Assembly (NCBI GenBank): GCA_016744905.1
Contig: JADGDM010000003.1
Coordinates: 48,475 to 112,474, forward strand
Direction: 5' to 3'
Source: Sulfurimonadaceae bacterium
GTDB lineage: Bacteria > Campylobacterota > Campylobacteria > Campylobacterales > Sulfurimonadaceae
Length of the DNA stretch: 64,000 nt
Under the pieces are notes generated by a model. That model did no database searches and was not told the origin of the DNA. It saw nothing but the letters and a program-made list of their open reading frames with translations. Positions 1 to 9,091 of this stretch are shown piece after piece; within the stretch, counting starts at the first letter, position 1; the number at the start of each line of letters is the position of its first letter. Position numbers and translations under genes: made by a program.

Positions 1-135
1 AAAGAAAAGGACAACACTGCCCAACCCCACACCCATAAATAAAATAATAGAGTGCGAAACTCTTTTCTCAATAACCGCACTAAAAGCGATAATAATAACA
101 GTGATAAAAGTCCCTAAAATAATAAGACCAATCAT
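1..135 (-). CDS. Partial Mrp/Mnh antiporter small membrane subunit (MbhD/DUF4040-like N-terminus)
   Basis: The reading frame starts at ATG 135 and runs off the window edge with 45 codons visible. It overlaps the mnhG stop codon as ATGA, which implies translational coupling. The visible peptide is two hydrophobic segments separated by a short charged turn (about residues 23-28), the pattern of the MbhD/DUF4040 domain found in Mrp antiporter subunits next to MnhG. The assignment rests mainly on position after mnhF and mnhG and on hydrophobicity. Because only 45 residues are visible, it could be any small Mrp subunit. Confidence 0.5.
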   Translation of the reverse strand, partial: MIGLIILGTFITVIIIAFSAVIEKRVSHSIILFMGVGLGSVVLFF

Positions 136-437
136 CTGATATCCTTATCTAAATCATCAACTTCTAATCTCGCCCCATCGGTATGTGCAGCGCGTGCGAT
201 AACCGAAGAGGAGAGTGGATTGGTCATAAATATAAAAATAGTTAATAAAATAAGTTCGGCACTCCATGAAGGTTGTAAAACTATGGCCCCTAAAACAACA
301 AAAAATGTGCCCATGGTAGTTGCCTTTGTTCCTATATGCATGCGCGTGTAAAGCTCAGGCATTCGAAGTAAACCAATGGCTGAAATTAAAAAAGAGAGCA
401 CCCCAATCAAAATAAAAAAATATGCCAATATTTCCAT
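132..437 (-). CDS. mnhG: Na+/H+ antiporter subunit G (MnhG/MrpG)
   Basis: This 101-residue protein has three predicted membrane helices and the family signature around residues 23-45: LLRMPELYTRMHIGTKATT, close to the LLRxPDxYxRxHAxTKxxT pattern of MnhG/MrpG/PhaG. MrpG is a small integral subunit of the multisubunit monovalent cation/proton antiporter that exchanges Na+ or K+ for H+ across the cytoplasmic membrane. It lies one base downstream of mnhF and overlaps the next subunit by four bases, so the three are co-transcribed. The short acidic C-terminal tail is probably cytoplasmic. Confidence 0.88.
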   Translation of the reverse strand: MEILAYFFILIGVLSFLISAIGLLRMPELYTRMHIGTKATTMGTFFVVLGAIVLQPSWSAELILLTIFIFMTNPLSSSVIARAAHTDGARLEVDDLDKDIR

Positions 438-438
438 C

Positions 439-687
439 TTAGAGTCCTTTCTCTATATAACGACCAAAGAGTGTACTACCAAGAAAACCTATTAGACCAA
501 AGACCAAGGCGATATCAAGATAATAACTTTGTTCAAAATGAAGTGCTAGAAGAATAAGTAGTGAAACACCCATGATGCTTAATACATCAAAAGCAAGCAC
601 ACGATCACTTAAAGTAGGCCCTTTTAAAAAGCGCAATAGTGTTATTAACATTGATAGAAGTAAGATTATTGTTACGGTTTCAAACAT
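439..687 (-). CDS. mnhF: Na+/H+ antiporter subunit F (MnhF/MrpF)
   Basis: This 82-residue, three-helix membrane protein carries the MnhF signature RFLKGPTLSDRVLAFDVLS around residues 19-37 (family pattern RxxxGPTxxDRVxAxD). It is a small subunit of the Mrp-type cation/proton antiporter. It is the first recognisable antiporter gene of the cluster: the gene upstream is a desaturase on the same strand, so mnhE, which usually precedes mnhF, is not here. No strong ribosome binding site is visible before ATG 687. Confidence 0.87.
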   Translation of the reverse strand: MFETVTIILLLSMLITLLRFLKGPTLSDRVLAFDVLSIMGVSLLILLALHFEQSYYLDIALVFGLIGFLGSTLFGRYIEKGL

Positions 688-771
688 ACTAAAGTATGAC
701 GAAATAGTCCTTAAAGTACAAGGAAAAAGAAGCTTTATTTTTAAAGATTACAAGAAGAGAACAGAGGGGAA

Positions 772-2181
772 TTAAATCCCATCTACTCTAAGAAGTTTGG
801 TTTTACCGACCATAAGATCAACCGTCATCAAGGCACGTTTAAAAACACTTTCTTGACGATATTCTAAATTGTGTTTTGCACAAACTTCTTTAACAAGCGG
901 TTGCATTTTTTGATAATAACTTTGTGGGATATTAGGAAAAAGATGATGCTCAATTTGGTAGTTTAAAAAACCTTGAGAAAAATCAATCAAGTCTGTACCC
1001 GTGTGATAATTTACTGAACCCATAATCTGACGTAAGTAAAACTCACCTTGAGATTTATGTGGTTCTGAGAACATATAGATATCTTCCGCAGAGTGATTTG
1101 GAACAATCACCATAAATGAGTGAAAGTTTGCCACTGCTTCTGCTAAAATCATAATCAATAGCGCTGAGAAAAATGCAGTACTACCTAATGGTAAAAATAG
1201 TGCAGGAATTAAAAGAAATTTACTTGCCGCATATGGAAGGTAATACTCTTTCCATAACAACTCACCATTAGGTGAGAATGGGCTTAGGTCATAATCTTTA
1301 TTTTCAGGTTCACCACGTTTACGACGCTCTTTATTTTCTAAGATACGTAGTGTATTTGGTGCGTAGTACGTAAACTTCCATGTCATTGAGAAACCATATA
1401 CAAAGACACGTCTTAACCACATTGGTGTTTTCGACTGAATCAACCATTGCATATTACGCTCAACATTATCTGGATCTTCATCTTCACCTAAATGGTAGTG
1501 GTGCATAATATTATGCTCATATTCCCATGCTTCTGGTTTGATCCAGTCATTCCAATGGAGGTAACGTTTCCATCCACGAGCATAACCATTTTTAGTGTAG
1601 TGTTTAGGGATACCTGGTACTTTGTCATAAGCACCGTGCATGATAGGATGGGTAACATTGGCCCAGCGCGCTGTGTTACCAATACCCATAGAGACCGCAG
1701 CCAATCCAGCAATAAGCCAGAAAGCGAAACCACTTAATCCAACAGAAAGCTCAAGTGAAATAGCCACGTACATAAGGAAGAAGCCGCCAAAGGTAAAGGC
1801 TCTACCCCAACGTTCAAGTTTTAGTAGATGTTGATAATCTTCTTCACCAACTTTTCCTACTTTCTTCTTGATTGCTTCGATATCACGTTGCAGTTCATCT
1901 TTATCAATATCTTCATAAGATGCATATTTACTGTTCTTTTTACTTTTTACTTTTTCTTTGTCTGAAATGCCCGCTGATTCTTCAACCTTAGCCGCTTCAG
2001 CTTCAATGTTTTCAATTGAATCTCCAGAGTTAGACATACGTTCGCCCTCTTTAATTCGACCGAGTCTTTCCAACTCAGCGCGTTCTTCTTCTAAAGCGAC
2101 CATTGCTGGATCTAGTACTTCTTCTATATCACCATCATCTTTTGCAATGGCTGTCTCTTCATTTGTTTTGTCTATTTTCAA
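772..2181 (-). CDS. Membrane fatty acid desaturase with long acidic N-terminal extension
   Basis: This 469-residue protein belongs to the membrane fatty acid desaturase / hydroxylase family (di-iron, three histidine boxes). The boxes are HPIMH (about residue 178), HNIMHHYH (about 224) and QIEHHLF (about 409), the last with the Q of front-end or acyl-CoA type desaturases. About 130 residues before the first helices are highly charged and acidic, probably a cytoplasmic extension, and no cytochrome b5 domain is visible there. The start is TTG 2181, preceded by AGGGGA at good spacing. The gene stands alone between the RND operon and the antiporter genes. Substrate and double-bond position cannot be read from sequence. 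Confidence 0.85.
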   Translation of the reverse strand: MKIDKTNEETAIAKDDGDIEEVLDPAMVALEEERAELERLGRIKEGERMSNSGDSIENIEAEAAKVEESAGISDKEKVKSKKNSKYASYEDIDKDELQRDIEAIKKKVGKVGEEDYQHLLKLERWGRAFTFGGFFLMYVAISLELSVGLSGFAFWLIAGLAAVSMGIGNTARWANVTHPIMHGAYDKVPGIPKHYTKNGYARGWKRYLHWNDWIKPEAWEYEHNIMHHYHLGEDEDPDNVERNMQWLIQSKTPMWLRRVFVYGFSMTWKFTYYAPNTLRILENKERRKRGEPENKDYDLSPFSPNGELLWKEYYLPYAASKFLLIPALFLPLGSTAFFSALLIMILAEAVANFHSFMVIVPNHSAEDIYMFSEPHKSQGEFYLRQIMGSVNYHTGTDLIDFSQGFLNYQIEHHLFPNIPQSYYQKMQPLVKEVCAKHNLEYRQESVFKRALMTVDLMVGKTKLLRVDGI

Positions 2182-2200
2182 AACGTCCCCTATATCTTAA

Positions 2201-2224
2201 CTATAATTATTCATTGAATTATAG
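2201..2224 (-). promoter_or_regulatory. Palindromic promoter/operator in front of the desaturase
   Basis: A perfect inverted repeat (8-base arms CTATAATT/AATTATAG around an 8-base centre) lies 20 bases upstream of the desaturase start. Read on the minus strand, its first arm contains a consensus -10 box, TATAAT. A repressor bound here would block the promoter directly. No good -35 is seen, which is normal for Campylobacterota sigma-70 promoters. The role as operator is inference. Confidence 0.45.
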
Positions 2225-2286
2225 TCAAAATAGCTTTGAGTTCGTATTGATATTGGTTAACTCTTGAGACAAAGATTTAAATACTA

Positions 2287-5200
2287 CTATAAAGTAGCAC
2301 TGATGTCTTTATTCTTCTTTTCTTCCATATAATCAAGATCGTAGAATTTTCTCATCCACATATCAAGTGGCGCAAAAAACTTATAAATTGCTGGCACGAC
2401 CAACAGTGTTAATAACATAGATGAAATCAATCCACCAACAATAGCCGTAGCCATTGGAGAGTTACTTTCAGAACCTGCACCTGTTGAAAGAACCAACGGT
2501 AACATGGCAAAAACCATCGCAATGGTTGTCATCATAATCGGACGAAGTCTTTTCTCTCCGGCAAGAACAAGAGCTTCACTTACATTTAAACCTTTTTTAA
2601 GTTGTTGATTCGCAAAGTCGACTAAAAGAACCGCATTTTTTCCAACCATACCCATAAGTAAAATAATACCCATCATCGTAAAGAGGTTGAAACTTTTACC
2701 GGCTAAGAATAAGGCCAACATAACCCCAATAAATGACATTGGAAGGGCCACCATAATGATGATTGGTTGAAGCAGTGACTCATAAAGCGCTGCTAAGATG
2801 ATGTACATCATTAAAAATGCCAAACCAAAAGCAATTCCAAAGTCTTTACCCATCTTTTTCATCTCTTCAGCCATACCAAGAAGTGTATACTTCATACCAT
2901 GCATCAGATCATCATCAATACCATTCATTGCCACATCAACAGCCTCACCCAGAGGAATACCCGCTAAGTTGGCATTGATAGAGATTTGACGTTGACGGTT
3001 ATAGTGATTAATAGATACGGGGCCTTGTGTTTCCACAAAATGTACCAAACCATCCACACTTACATATTCGCCCATCGCACTTTTAACTTCTAAAACTCTT
3101 AGGTCATCAATAGTCTTTCTGTACTCATCTGCAAAACGCAGTGTAATATCATACTGTTTACCATTTTCTTCATACTGAGAGATCGCTCTATCACTAGAGA
3201 GTGCTGTTGCAATTACTGCTGAAATCTCTTGCGCGCTAACACCCAAGTGACTTGAACTTTCTCGTTTGATATCGATAGAGAGTTCTGGTTTTCCAGACTC
3301 AAAGTTGGTACTGACATCAACAATACCTTTATGATCTTTCATACGTTTAACAACCTTATCTGCCACCAACTGTAACTCATCAAGATTATCGCCTGAGATC
3401 AAGAGTTGAAAAGGTGAATTTGCTCCCGCACCTTTAATACTTGGAATGTCCGCTACTGCGATACTCTCAAAACCATCAAAGCCCATCAACTCTTCACGCA
3501 GTTGCTGAACAATAAACTCTTGGGTTACCTCTCTTTTGGTCACATCGCGTAGTTTTACATAAATCTGTGCGCGGTTTGCATCACGTGTTGCATTGTACGC
3601 CACCGTTAATGAGGTGTACTCAACATACTCATTTTCACGTGCTTTTTTCGCTATCGCTTCGGTACGTTTATGCATCTCATCTAAACTGACACCAATAGGG
3701 GCTTTAAGTGTAATTTCGATCTCACTTTTATCCTCTTTTGGGGCAAAATCCATTCCAATCATTCCCCCTAAAGAGAGTGAGCTTGCCATAATTATAAATG
3801 AGAATAAAATTGTTGTTTTTGCGTACTTAATTGTTACACGAACCACCGCTACATAAGCGCGATCAATCGCAACAAAAATTGGCTCAGTTAAATGATAAAA
3901 TTTCGACTCACCCTTTTGAAGGAGTCTTGCACTCAGTGCAGGAATTAACATTACCGCTACAAAATAAGAGATAAAAACCCCAATAGCTACCGTAAAGGCA
4001 AAAGCATTAAAAAACTGACCTACAATACCACCCATCATAGAAACAGGGATAAATACCGCTAGAAGCATCGCCGAGATCGCAAGAATAGAGAAGGCAATCT
4101 CTTTTGTTCCCTCAATCGACGCCTCAATTTTTTCCATACCACCTTCCATCTTTTTATAGATGTTTTCAATAACAACAATCGCATCATCAATAAAGATACC
4201 AATGGCCAAAGTCAGTCCTAAAAGACTCACCTTATTTAAATCATAACCAAACACATCCATCAAGAAAAATGTTCCGATGATAGAGGTTGGAATCGCTACG
4301 GCTGAAATAATCGTCGCCGTTAAATTTCTTAAAAAGAGTAAAACGATAAATACGGCTAAGATCCCGCCATAGATAAGATCAAAAATAACATGATCTAGTG
4401 AAGAGATGATAAATTCAGAAGTATCATTAAAATATTGCAACTCATACGCATCCCCTAAACGTGCTTCAATATCAGGAATGACCTCTTTAATTTTTTTAAT
4501 AACATTTAAAGTATTTGCATCAGAAATTTTTTGAATCTGTAAAATCACACCTGCTTTTCCATTAAGTGTAGAGATACTTACTGGATCTTTGAGGCCATCT
4601 TCAACACGCGCAATATCGCGTAGTTTCACACCGCTTAATATCTCAAAGTTTTTCAATTCTTCAACACTTGTAGCATTGGCATGTACCGTTACAATAGTTT
4701 GAGAATCACCTGAAATCAGTTTACCACCACTCATTTTAATATTTGAAGCTTGGATCAGTTGTTTAAACTCCAGCGCGCTGATGCCATACTTTCTAAGCAT
4801 AAACGGCTCTGGATAGATACGAATCTGGCGGTCTTGGTAACCAATAACATTGATATTACCAACCCCATTTTGACGCTCAATCATCGGTTTAACAACCTCA
4901 TCAACACTTAACATCAACTTATTAATGCTAACCTTATCAGAAGCCACAAATAGTGAAAGAACAGGAGATGCACCGATGTCAAGTTTAGAGACAATTGGCT
5001 TCTCAATATCACTACCTAGATTGATAGCAGAAATCTTATCACGTACCGAGTTGGTCGCTTCAATAACATCTACTTCCATATCAAAAATCAATGTTACAAC
5101 AGAGACATTTTCATTACTGGTTGATTGAAGTTTATCCAGACCTGCAACAGAAGAGACAGCCTCTTCTATTTTCTCTGTAACTTTTGACTCAACCGTCTTT

Positions 5201-5361
5201 GGATCAGCACCATAATAAAAGGTCTGTACCGAGACAATCGGAAAATCTACTTTTGGGAAAAGTACCGTATTCATCTGCTTGAAGCTCATCATCCCAAAAA
5301 TAATGAGAGAGAGGAACAACATCAATGTTGTAATCGGTCTTTTAATTGCAAATGCATACAT
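2287..5361 (-). CDS. RND-family multidrug efflux transporter, AcrB/MexB type
   Basis: This 1024-residue inner-membrane pump is of the usual HAE-1/AcrB length. It shows the N-terminal helix followed by LFPKVDFPIVSV, the paired TM4 aspartates in GIFIDDAIVV (about residues 391-392) and the TM10 lysine in GMVGKNAVLL (about residue 907), the proton-relay residues of active RND pumps. Two large periplasmic porter loops are present. The start codon overlaps the stop of the adaptor gene by one base (TAATG), so it is the last gene of a tetR-tolC-adaptor-pump operon. Substrates are unknown; the two neighbouring desaturases hint at membrane-active compounds or solvents. Confidence 0.93.
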   Translation of the reverse strand: MYAFAIKRPITTLMLFLSLIIFGMMSFKQMNTVLFPKVDFPIVSVQTFYYGADPKTVESKVTEKIEEAVSSVAGLDKLQSTSNENVSVVTLIFDMEVDVIEATNSVRDKISAINLGSDIEKPIVSKLDIGASPVLSLFVASDKVSINKLMLSVDEVVKPMIERQNGVGNINVIGYQDRQIRIYPEPFMLRKYGISALEFKQLIQASNIKMSGGKLISGDSQTIVTVHANATSVEELKNFEILSGVKLRDIARVEDGLKDPVSISTLNGKAGVILQIQKISDANTLNVIKKIKEVIPDIEARLGDAYELQYFNDTSEFIISSLDHVIFDLIYGGILAVFIVLLFLRNLTATIISAVAIPTSIIGTFFLMDVFGYDLNKVSLLGLTLAIGIFIDDAIVVIENIYKKMEGGMEKIEASIEGTKEIAFSILAISAMLLAVFIPVSMMGGIVGQFFNAFAFTVAIGVFISYFVAVMLIPALSARLLQKGESKFYHLTEPIFVAIDRAYVAVVRVTIKYAKTTILFSFIIMASSLSLGGMIGMDFAPKEDKSEIEITLKAPIGVSLDEMHKRTEAIAKKARENEYVEYTSLTVAYNATRDANRAQIYVKLRDVTKREVTQEFIVQQLREELMGFDGFESIAVADIPSIKGAGANSPFQLLISGDNLDELQLVADKVVKRMKDHKGIVDVSTNFESGKPELSIDIKRESSSHLGVSAQEISAVIATALSSDRAISQYEENGKQYDITLRFADEYRKTIDDLRVLEVKSAMGEYVSVDGLVHFVETQGPVSINHYNRQRQISINANLAGIPLGEAVDVAMNGIDDDLMHGMKYTLLGMAEEMKKMGKDFGIAFGLAFLMMYIILAALYESLLQPIIIMVALPMSFIGVMLALFLAGKSFNLFTMMGIILLMGMVGKNAVLLVDFANQQLKKGLNVSEALVLAGEKRLRPIMMTTIAMVFAMLPLVLSTGAGSESNSPMATAIVGGLISSMLLTLLVVPAIYKFFAPLDMWMRKFYDLDYMEEKKNKDISATL

Positions 5362-6110
5362 TATTTAACCTTTATCATTCCATGACCAAAAAGTCCAACT
5401 CTTAAAGAGTCAACTGCCACTTCCGCTTTAATAGAACGTTTTTTAGCATTAATAGTTGGATAAATTTTAGTAATTTTTGCACTCAATTTTTCATCTATAC
5501 CATCAACACTATAAACAAACGCTTGTCCTAATTTAACATCTTTCCAATACTTTTCATCAACTTCAACAATTAATTTTTGACGTGTTGGATTCATCATCGT
5601 AAAAAGTGTGCCCATTTTTGCGGAACTCACCCCATCACCCACTTCAATCATCTTACCTGTAATTTGACCATTGTAAGGTGCACGCAGTATCGTTTTAGAG
5701 AGTTTTTCTTTAATTAAAACCAAGTTTACTTTTGCATTTTCGAGTTCAAGTTGAGCGCGCTCATAAGCTGAACTGTATTGGTCATACTGACCCTCATCAA
5801 TCACTGACTTTACTTGTGTAAAACGCTCATAAGATTTTTTTGCATACTTTAAATTAAGTTCAGCAAGCTTCACTTGGGACTGTGCCAATTTTACTGATGA
5901 TTCTAACTCATCATTATCTAAAGAAAGTAAGACCTGACCTTTTTTCACTCTATCCCCAACATCTACATATACTGACTCAACAATCCCTGTTGAAGAGAGT
6001 ACTAAAGATGACTTTTTCTCTGCTTCTACACTAAATGTTGCATAGATATCTTGTGCACTTAAGGCACTACTTAATAAGGCTGTTGCCAATAATATATTTA
6101 ATTTTCTCAT
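5361..6110 (-). CDS. Periplasmic adaptor (membrane fusion) subunit of RND efflux system
   Basis: This 249-residue protein has an N-terminal signal peptide (about residues 1-19). Two half-lipoyl motifs (GIVESVYVDVGDRVKKGQ near residue 43 and APYNGQITGKMIEVGDGV near 145) flank a short coiled-coil hairpin, and a beta-barrel region follows. This is the HlyD/AcrA-type layout that bridges the RND pump and the outer membrane channel. It is shorter than the usual 350-400 residues: the hairpin is compact and the C-terminal membrane-proximal domain is reduced or absent. It overlaps the tolC-like gene by four bases (ATGA). No lipobox is seen, so it is probably periplasmic and not lipid-anchored. Confidence 0.88.
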   Translation of the reverse strand: MRKLNILLATALLSSALSAQDIYATFSVEAEKKSSLVLSSTGIVESVYVDVGDRVKKGQVLLSLDNDELESSVKLAQSQVKLAELNLKYAKKSYERFTQVKSVIDEGQYDQYSSAYERAQLELENAKVNLVLIKEKLSKTILRAPYNGQITGKMIEVGDGVSSAKMGTLFTMMNPTRQKLIVEVDEKYWKDVKLGQAFVYSVDGIDEKLSAKITKIYPTINAKKRSIKAEVAVDSLRVGLFGHGMIKVK

Positions 6111-7360
6111 TTTATAAAATCCTTTACGTCAAATCCTGCGTAGAAATAGTAGCGTGCATATGAAATCTCTAAAGCACCGAGTGCACGGTTGTATTGTGCT
6201 TGAGAGTCTGTTAGTTGTGTAAGTGCGTCAAGATATTTAACATAATCAACCACTCTTGCCTTATATTTTGCATCAATAATATCAAAGGTTTTTTGCGACG
6301 CTTCTTGAGAAGCTTTGGCTGATTTAATCAATGATTCAGAACGTTTGATACCGCGTTGAGCCAATTTCAAGTCGGCTGTCGCTGATTTTCTTTGATACGC
6401 TAAATTTGCCTTTAGTGCACTTTGTTCTGCCAAAATAGCTTGACGTTGATCTGAAGCTGCCCCATAATCAAATACATTTAGACTAAGATTCAAACTTGCT
6501 TTGTTTTGTAGTTCTGGAAACTCGATAGGAATATTTCCAAAAGAGAGATCTTGATAATTCATATAGCTCATAGTGTCATTAAAAGTAATACTTGGATATT
6601 TCACACTATTGGCCTGTTCTGCCTTATAACCTAAAGAGCTACTTTGTGATGCTAAAGCTTTTAAAGAATCAAGCTCTTGAACATCCTCGTAATCTGGTGC
6701 GGATATAGAACTGTTATCAATATTTTCAACCACCACATTTGTGAGTGTATATAACTGTGCTGTTGCTTCATCACTGTTATAAAGAAGTGATTCCATTGCA
6801 TAGTCAGTGTTTGCTATAGCTGCTTTAATTCGCTCGACATTGTCTTCACTAATTAACTTCGCTTGAAAAAATTGTTCTTGTCTTTTTAACTGCTCGTTTA
6901 ACTGCTCTTTTGTCTGCTTCAGCGCTTTAATGTCTGCTTGAATATTTTTCAAACCAAAATAGAGTGAACTTACATTTAAAGAGACCTGCTTTTGAATATC
7001 TACTAAAGAGTGATTAGAGGATTTTTTAAGTTCTGTTTTCTCATCTAAAAGATTTTCTCGTTTAAAACCATCAAGTAATACAATATTTACCTGTGCTTGG
7101 GCGCTATATATCTGACCTGCATCAAAAGGGCCTTTTGCAAATACATCGTTATTTGCATTGTATTGCGCGCCTGCACCTAAGTCTATACGTGGAAAATATG
7201 ATGACCTTGCAGCCTCATATCCCTTTTCACTAGAGACAACTTTTTGCTTGTATATCTCTACCAATTCATTCTCTTGTGCTTTTTCAATCAACATACTCAA
7301 ATCATTTTGAGCCTGTAGTGAAGCAAATAAGCCAAGAAAAAGAAAAACTGATTTTTTCAT
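6107..7360 (-). CDS. TolC-family outer membrane efflux protein
   Basis: This 417-residue protein begins with a signal peptide (about residues 1-17). It is built from two similar halves rich in long alpha-helices with alanine, glutamine and lysine, the OEP (TolC) pattern, including AARSSYFPRIDLGAGAQYN in the first half and the C-terminal DALTQLTDSQAQYNRALGAL. It would form the trimeric outer-membrane exit duct for the downstream adaptor and RND pump. It starts two bases after the tetR stop and overlaps the adaptor start, so the operon is tightly coupled. Confidence 0.9.
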   Translation of the reverse strand: MKKSVFLFLGLFASLQAQNDLSMLIEKAQENELVEIYKQKVVSSEKGYEAARSSYFPRIDLGAGAQYNANNDVFAKGPFDAGQIYSAQAQVNIVLLDGFKRENLLDEKTELKKSSNHSLVDIQKQVSLNVSSLYFGLKNIQADIKALKQTKEQLNEQLKRQEQFFQAKLISEDNVERIKAAIANTDYAMESLLYNSDEATAQLYTLTNVVVENIDNSSISAPDYEDVQELDSLKALASQSSSLGYKAEQANSVKYPSITFNDTMSYMNYQDLSFGNIPIEFPELQNKASLNLSLNVFDYGAASDQRQAILAEQSALKANLAYQRKSATADLKLAQRGIKRSESLIKSAKASQEASQKTFDIIDAKYKARVVDYVKYLDALTQLTDSQAQYNRALGALEISYARYYFYAGFDVKDFIK

Positions 7361-7362
7361 TC

Positions 7363-7938
7363 CTACCCCTTTATCATTTTAATAAATAAATTACAGATCT
7401 CTTCTGCTTTTCCATCTAAACTAATTTCATCTTCTAACCAACGTAACATATAAGCATTGGTCATTGAGTTAAACAGATAAACCAACTGCATACTCTCTAT
7501 ATCTACTTTTTTTTCTACTTCCACTAACTTTTCAAAGAGTTTATATATTTTTTGCATAGACTCTTTATGAATCACTTGCGTTGACTCAAAGAAAAACGGA
7601 TTACTCAGTGCACTGCTTTGAATACAGATACGTTTTTGTTTCATAACCTCAAACTTCATTCTAGTTGTAATCAATAAAAGTTGTTCGAAATCTTTATGCT
7701 CTTCAATCAATCCAACCAGTACTTCGTGAAAAGCATCAATATCATTTTTCATACACGCATGATGAAGACCTTCTTTAGATTCAAAATACGCATAAATTGT
7801 TCCGACTGATACACCTACGTCTTTAGCCAATTCAGAAACTTTCAGCTCCTCAAAACCGACCATATCAAACATCTGACTTGCCTTTTCTAAGATCAAATCC
7901 GCTTTCATTTGCTTCATTTTTTCATTTAACTTTGGCAT
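7363..7938 (-). CDS. TetR/AcrR-family transcriptional regulator of the efflux operon
   Basis: This regulator of about 191 residues has an N-terminal helix-turn-helix of TetR type (VSELAKDVGVSVGTIYAYF followed by SKEGL) and an alpha-helical ligand-binding C-terminus. I place the start at ATG 7938 because GAGAGGAG lies directly upstream; the frame is open to a GTG at 7968 that has no ribosome binding site. It is the first gene of the efflux operon and is divergent from a desaturase, so it probably represses its own operon and perhaps the desaturase through the palindrome at 7988-8010. The inducing ligand is unknown. Confidence 0.9.
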   Translation of the reverse strand: MPKLNEKMKQMKADLILEKASQMFDMVGFEELKVSELAKDVGVSVGTIYAYFESKEGLHHACMKNDIDAFHEVLVGLIEEHKDFEQLLLITTRMKFEVMKQKRICIQSSALSNPFFFESTQVIHKESMQKIYKLFEKLVEVEKKVDIESMQLVYLFNSMTNAYMLRWLEDEISLDGKAEEICNLFIKMIKG

Positions 7939-7987
7939 GCTGACTCCTCTCTCATTTCTAATCTTCACAGTTTAGTTGTTTATTTAT

Positions 7988-8010
7988 TAAAATGAACTTA
8001 ATTCATTTTA
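7988..8010. promoter_or_regulatory. Probable TetR operator palindrome
   Basis: A perfect inverted repeat with 9-base arms TAAAATGAA/TTCATTTTA and a 5-base centre lies in the divergent region between the tetR start and the desaturase. Its size and position suit a TetR-family dimer. A weaker related element TTCA-N5-TGAA lies at 8020-8032. The repeat sits closer to the tetR promoter than to the desaturase start (8099). Assignment to this TetR protein is inference. Confidence 0.5.
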
Positions 8011-8098
8011 TGACTACTATTCATTAAGTGAAATTGATTCAACTGATTCTTTTTAAGTCTAAAAAGATAAAATTACATAATTATTTTAAGGAAATATT

Positions 8099-9091
8099 TT
8101 GCCAGCAATTAAAGAAGATTTTGAAACAAAAAAAGAGATAGACAAAGAGTTATTTAACAAATTCACTAAAGAGATGAAGGAGAAGGGTTTACTTGATAAA
8201 ACCCCTATTCGAGGGACTATTGAAATGGGTATTGAGATAAGTGGTTACGCATTATTTCTCTATTTTATCGCCGATGTTAGTCCGATTATTGCAGGCCTAT
8301 TTTGGGTGCTTTTGACCTTACGATCAACATATATCGTACATGATTTATTACACAGACAGTACTTTTCTCGAACAACGGGAAATAAATTGGGTCTTATTTT
8401 TGGAAATTTAACCCTAGGACTTTCTGGAAAGTGGTGGGATAGAGAACACAATGTTATGCATCACACTTACACCAATTCAGCACTCAAAGATGGAGATGTT
8501 CAAGGTTTTGGTGGAGGTATCATTGGTGAGCACAACTTCTATAAAATTTTACACCGTTACCAACATATCGTTTTTTATACTCTACTTCCCGTCATTTATT
8601 TTAGTTTTGTTTATCAATCTTATAAATTTGCTTTTGAAAACAAAAATTGGACGGAACTTCTCTTTTTAGTATTACACCTGATATTACCAGCGTATGTTAT
8701 TACTGCATTATCTGGAACTGACGCTGCTATTGTTCTTGCTATTCACTATTTTGGTTATGGATTTATGTTGGCCATGACAACGATTACCAATCATATTGGA
8801 ATGCCTATTCTTTTTGGTGATGATTACAAGAAGTTAAGTTGGATGGATCTTCAAACCAAGGGAAGTCGTAATGTAAATGGTGGCTTATTTATTCACTATG
8901 TTTATGGTGGACTTAATACACAAGTAGAACACCATATTTTTCCACAAGCCTCACGTTTTCAACTGCTTAAAGTAGCAAGTCATACTAAAAAATTCTGTGA
9001 AGACAATGGCTACACTTACTACTCAACTTCTGCATGGACAGCCTATAAAGAGATTTATGTTTATCTTAAAGATTTGAGATATAGAGGCTAA
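8099..9091 (+). CDS. Membrane fatty acid desaturase
   Basis: This 330-residue protein carries the three histidine boxes of membrane di-iron desaturases: HDLLH (about residue 80), HNVMHHTY (about 118) and QVEHHIF (about 277). Several hydrophobic segments lie between them. Unlike the desaturase at 772-2181 it has no long acidic extension, so the two are diverged paralogues and not a recent duplication. The start is TTG 8099 with AAGGAA five bases upstream. The gene is divergent from tetR and its stop overlaps the RNase H gene start as TAATG. Regiospecificity and electron donor are unknown. Confidence 0.87.
   Translation: MPAIKEDFETKKEIDKELFNKFTKEMKEKGLLDKTPIRGTIEMGIEISGYALFLYFIADVSPIIAGLFWVLLTLRSTYIVHDLLHRQYFSRTTGNKLGLIFGNLTLGLSGKWWDREHNVMHHTYTNSALKDGDVQGFGGGIIGEHNFYKILHRYQHIVFYTLLPVIYFSFVYQSYKFAFENKNWTELLFLVLHLILPAYVITALSGTDAAIVLAIHYFGYGFMLAMTTITNHIGMPILFGDDYKKLSWMDLQTKGSRNVNGGLFIHYVYGGLNTQVEHHIFPQASRFQLLKVASHTKKFCEDNGYTYYSTSAWTAYKEIYVYLKDLRYRG

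Noticed and set aside
572..775. Plus-strand open frame of 67 codons opposite mnhF and its upstream region
   Set aside because: It lies mostly antisense to a well-supported antiporter gene, has no ribosome site and no recognisable protein features.
2287..7360. RND operon as a heavy-metal (CusA-type) exporter
   Set aside because: The pump has the paired TM4 aspartates of drug RND proteins and no metal-binding Met or His clusters were noticed in pump or adaptor.
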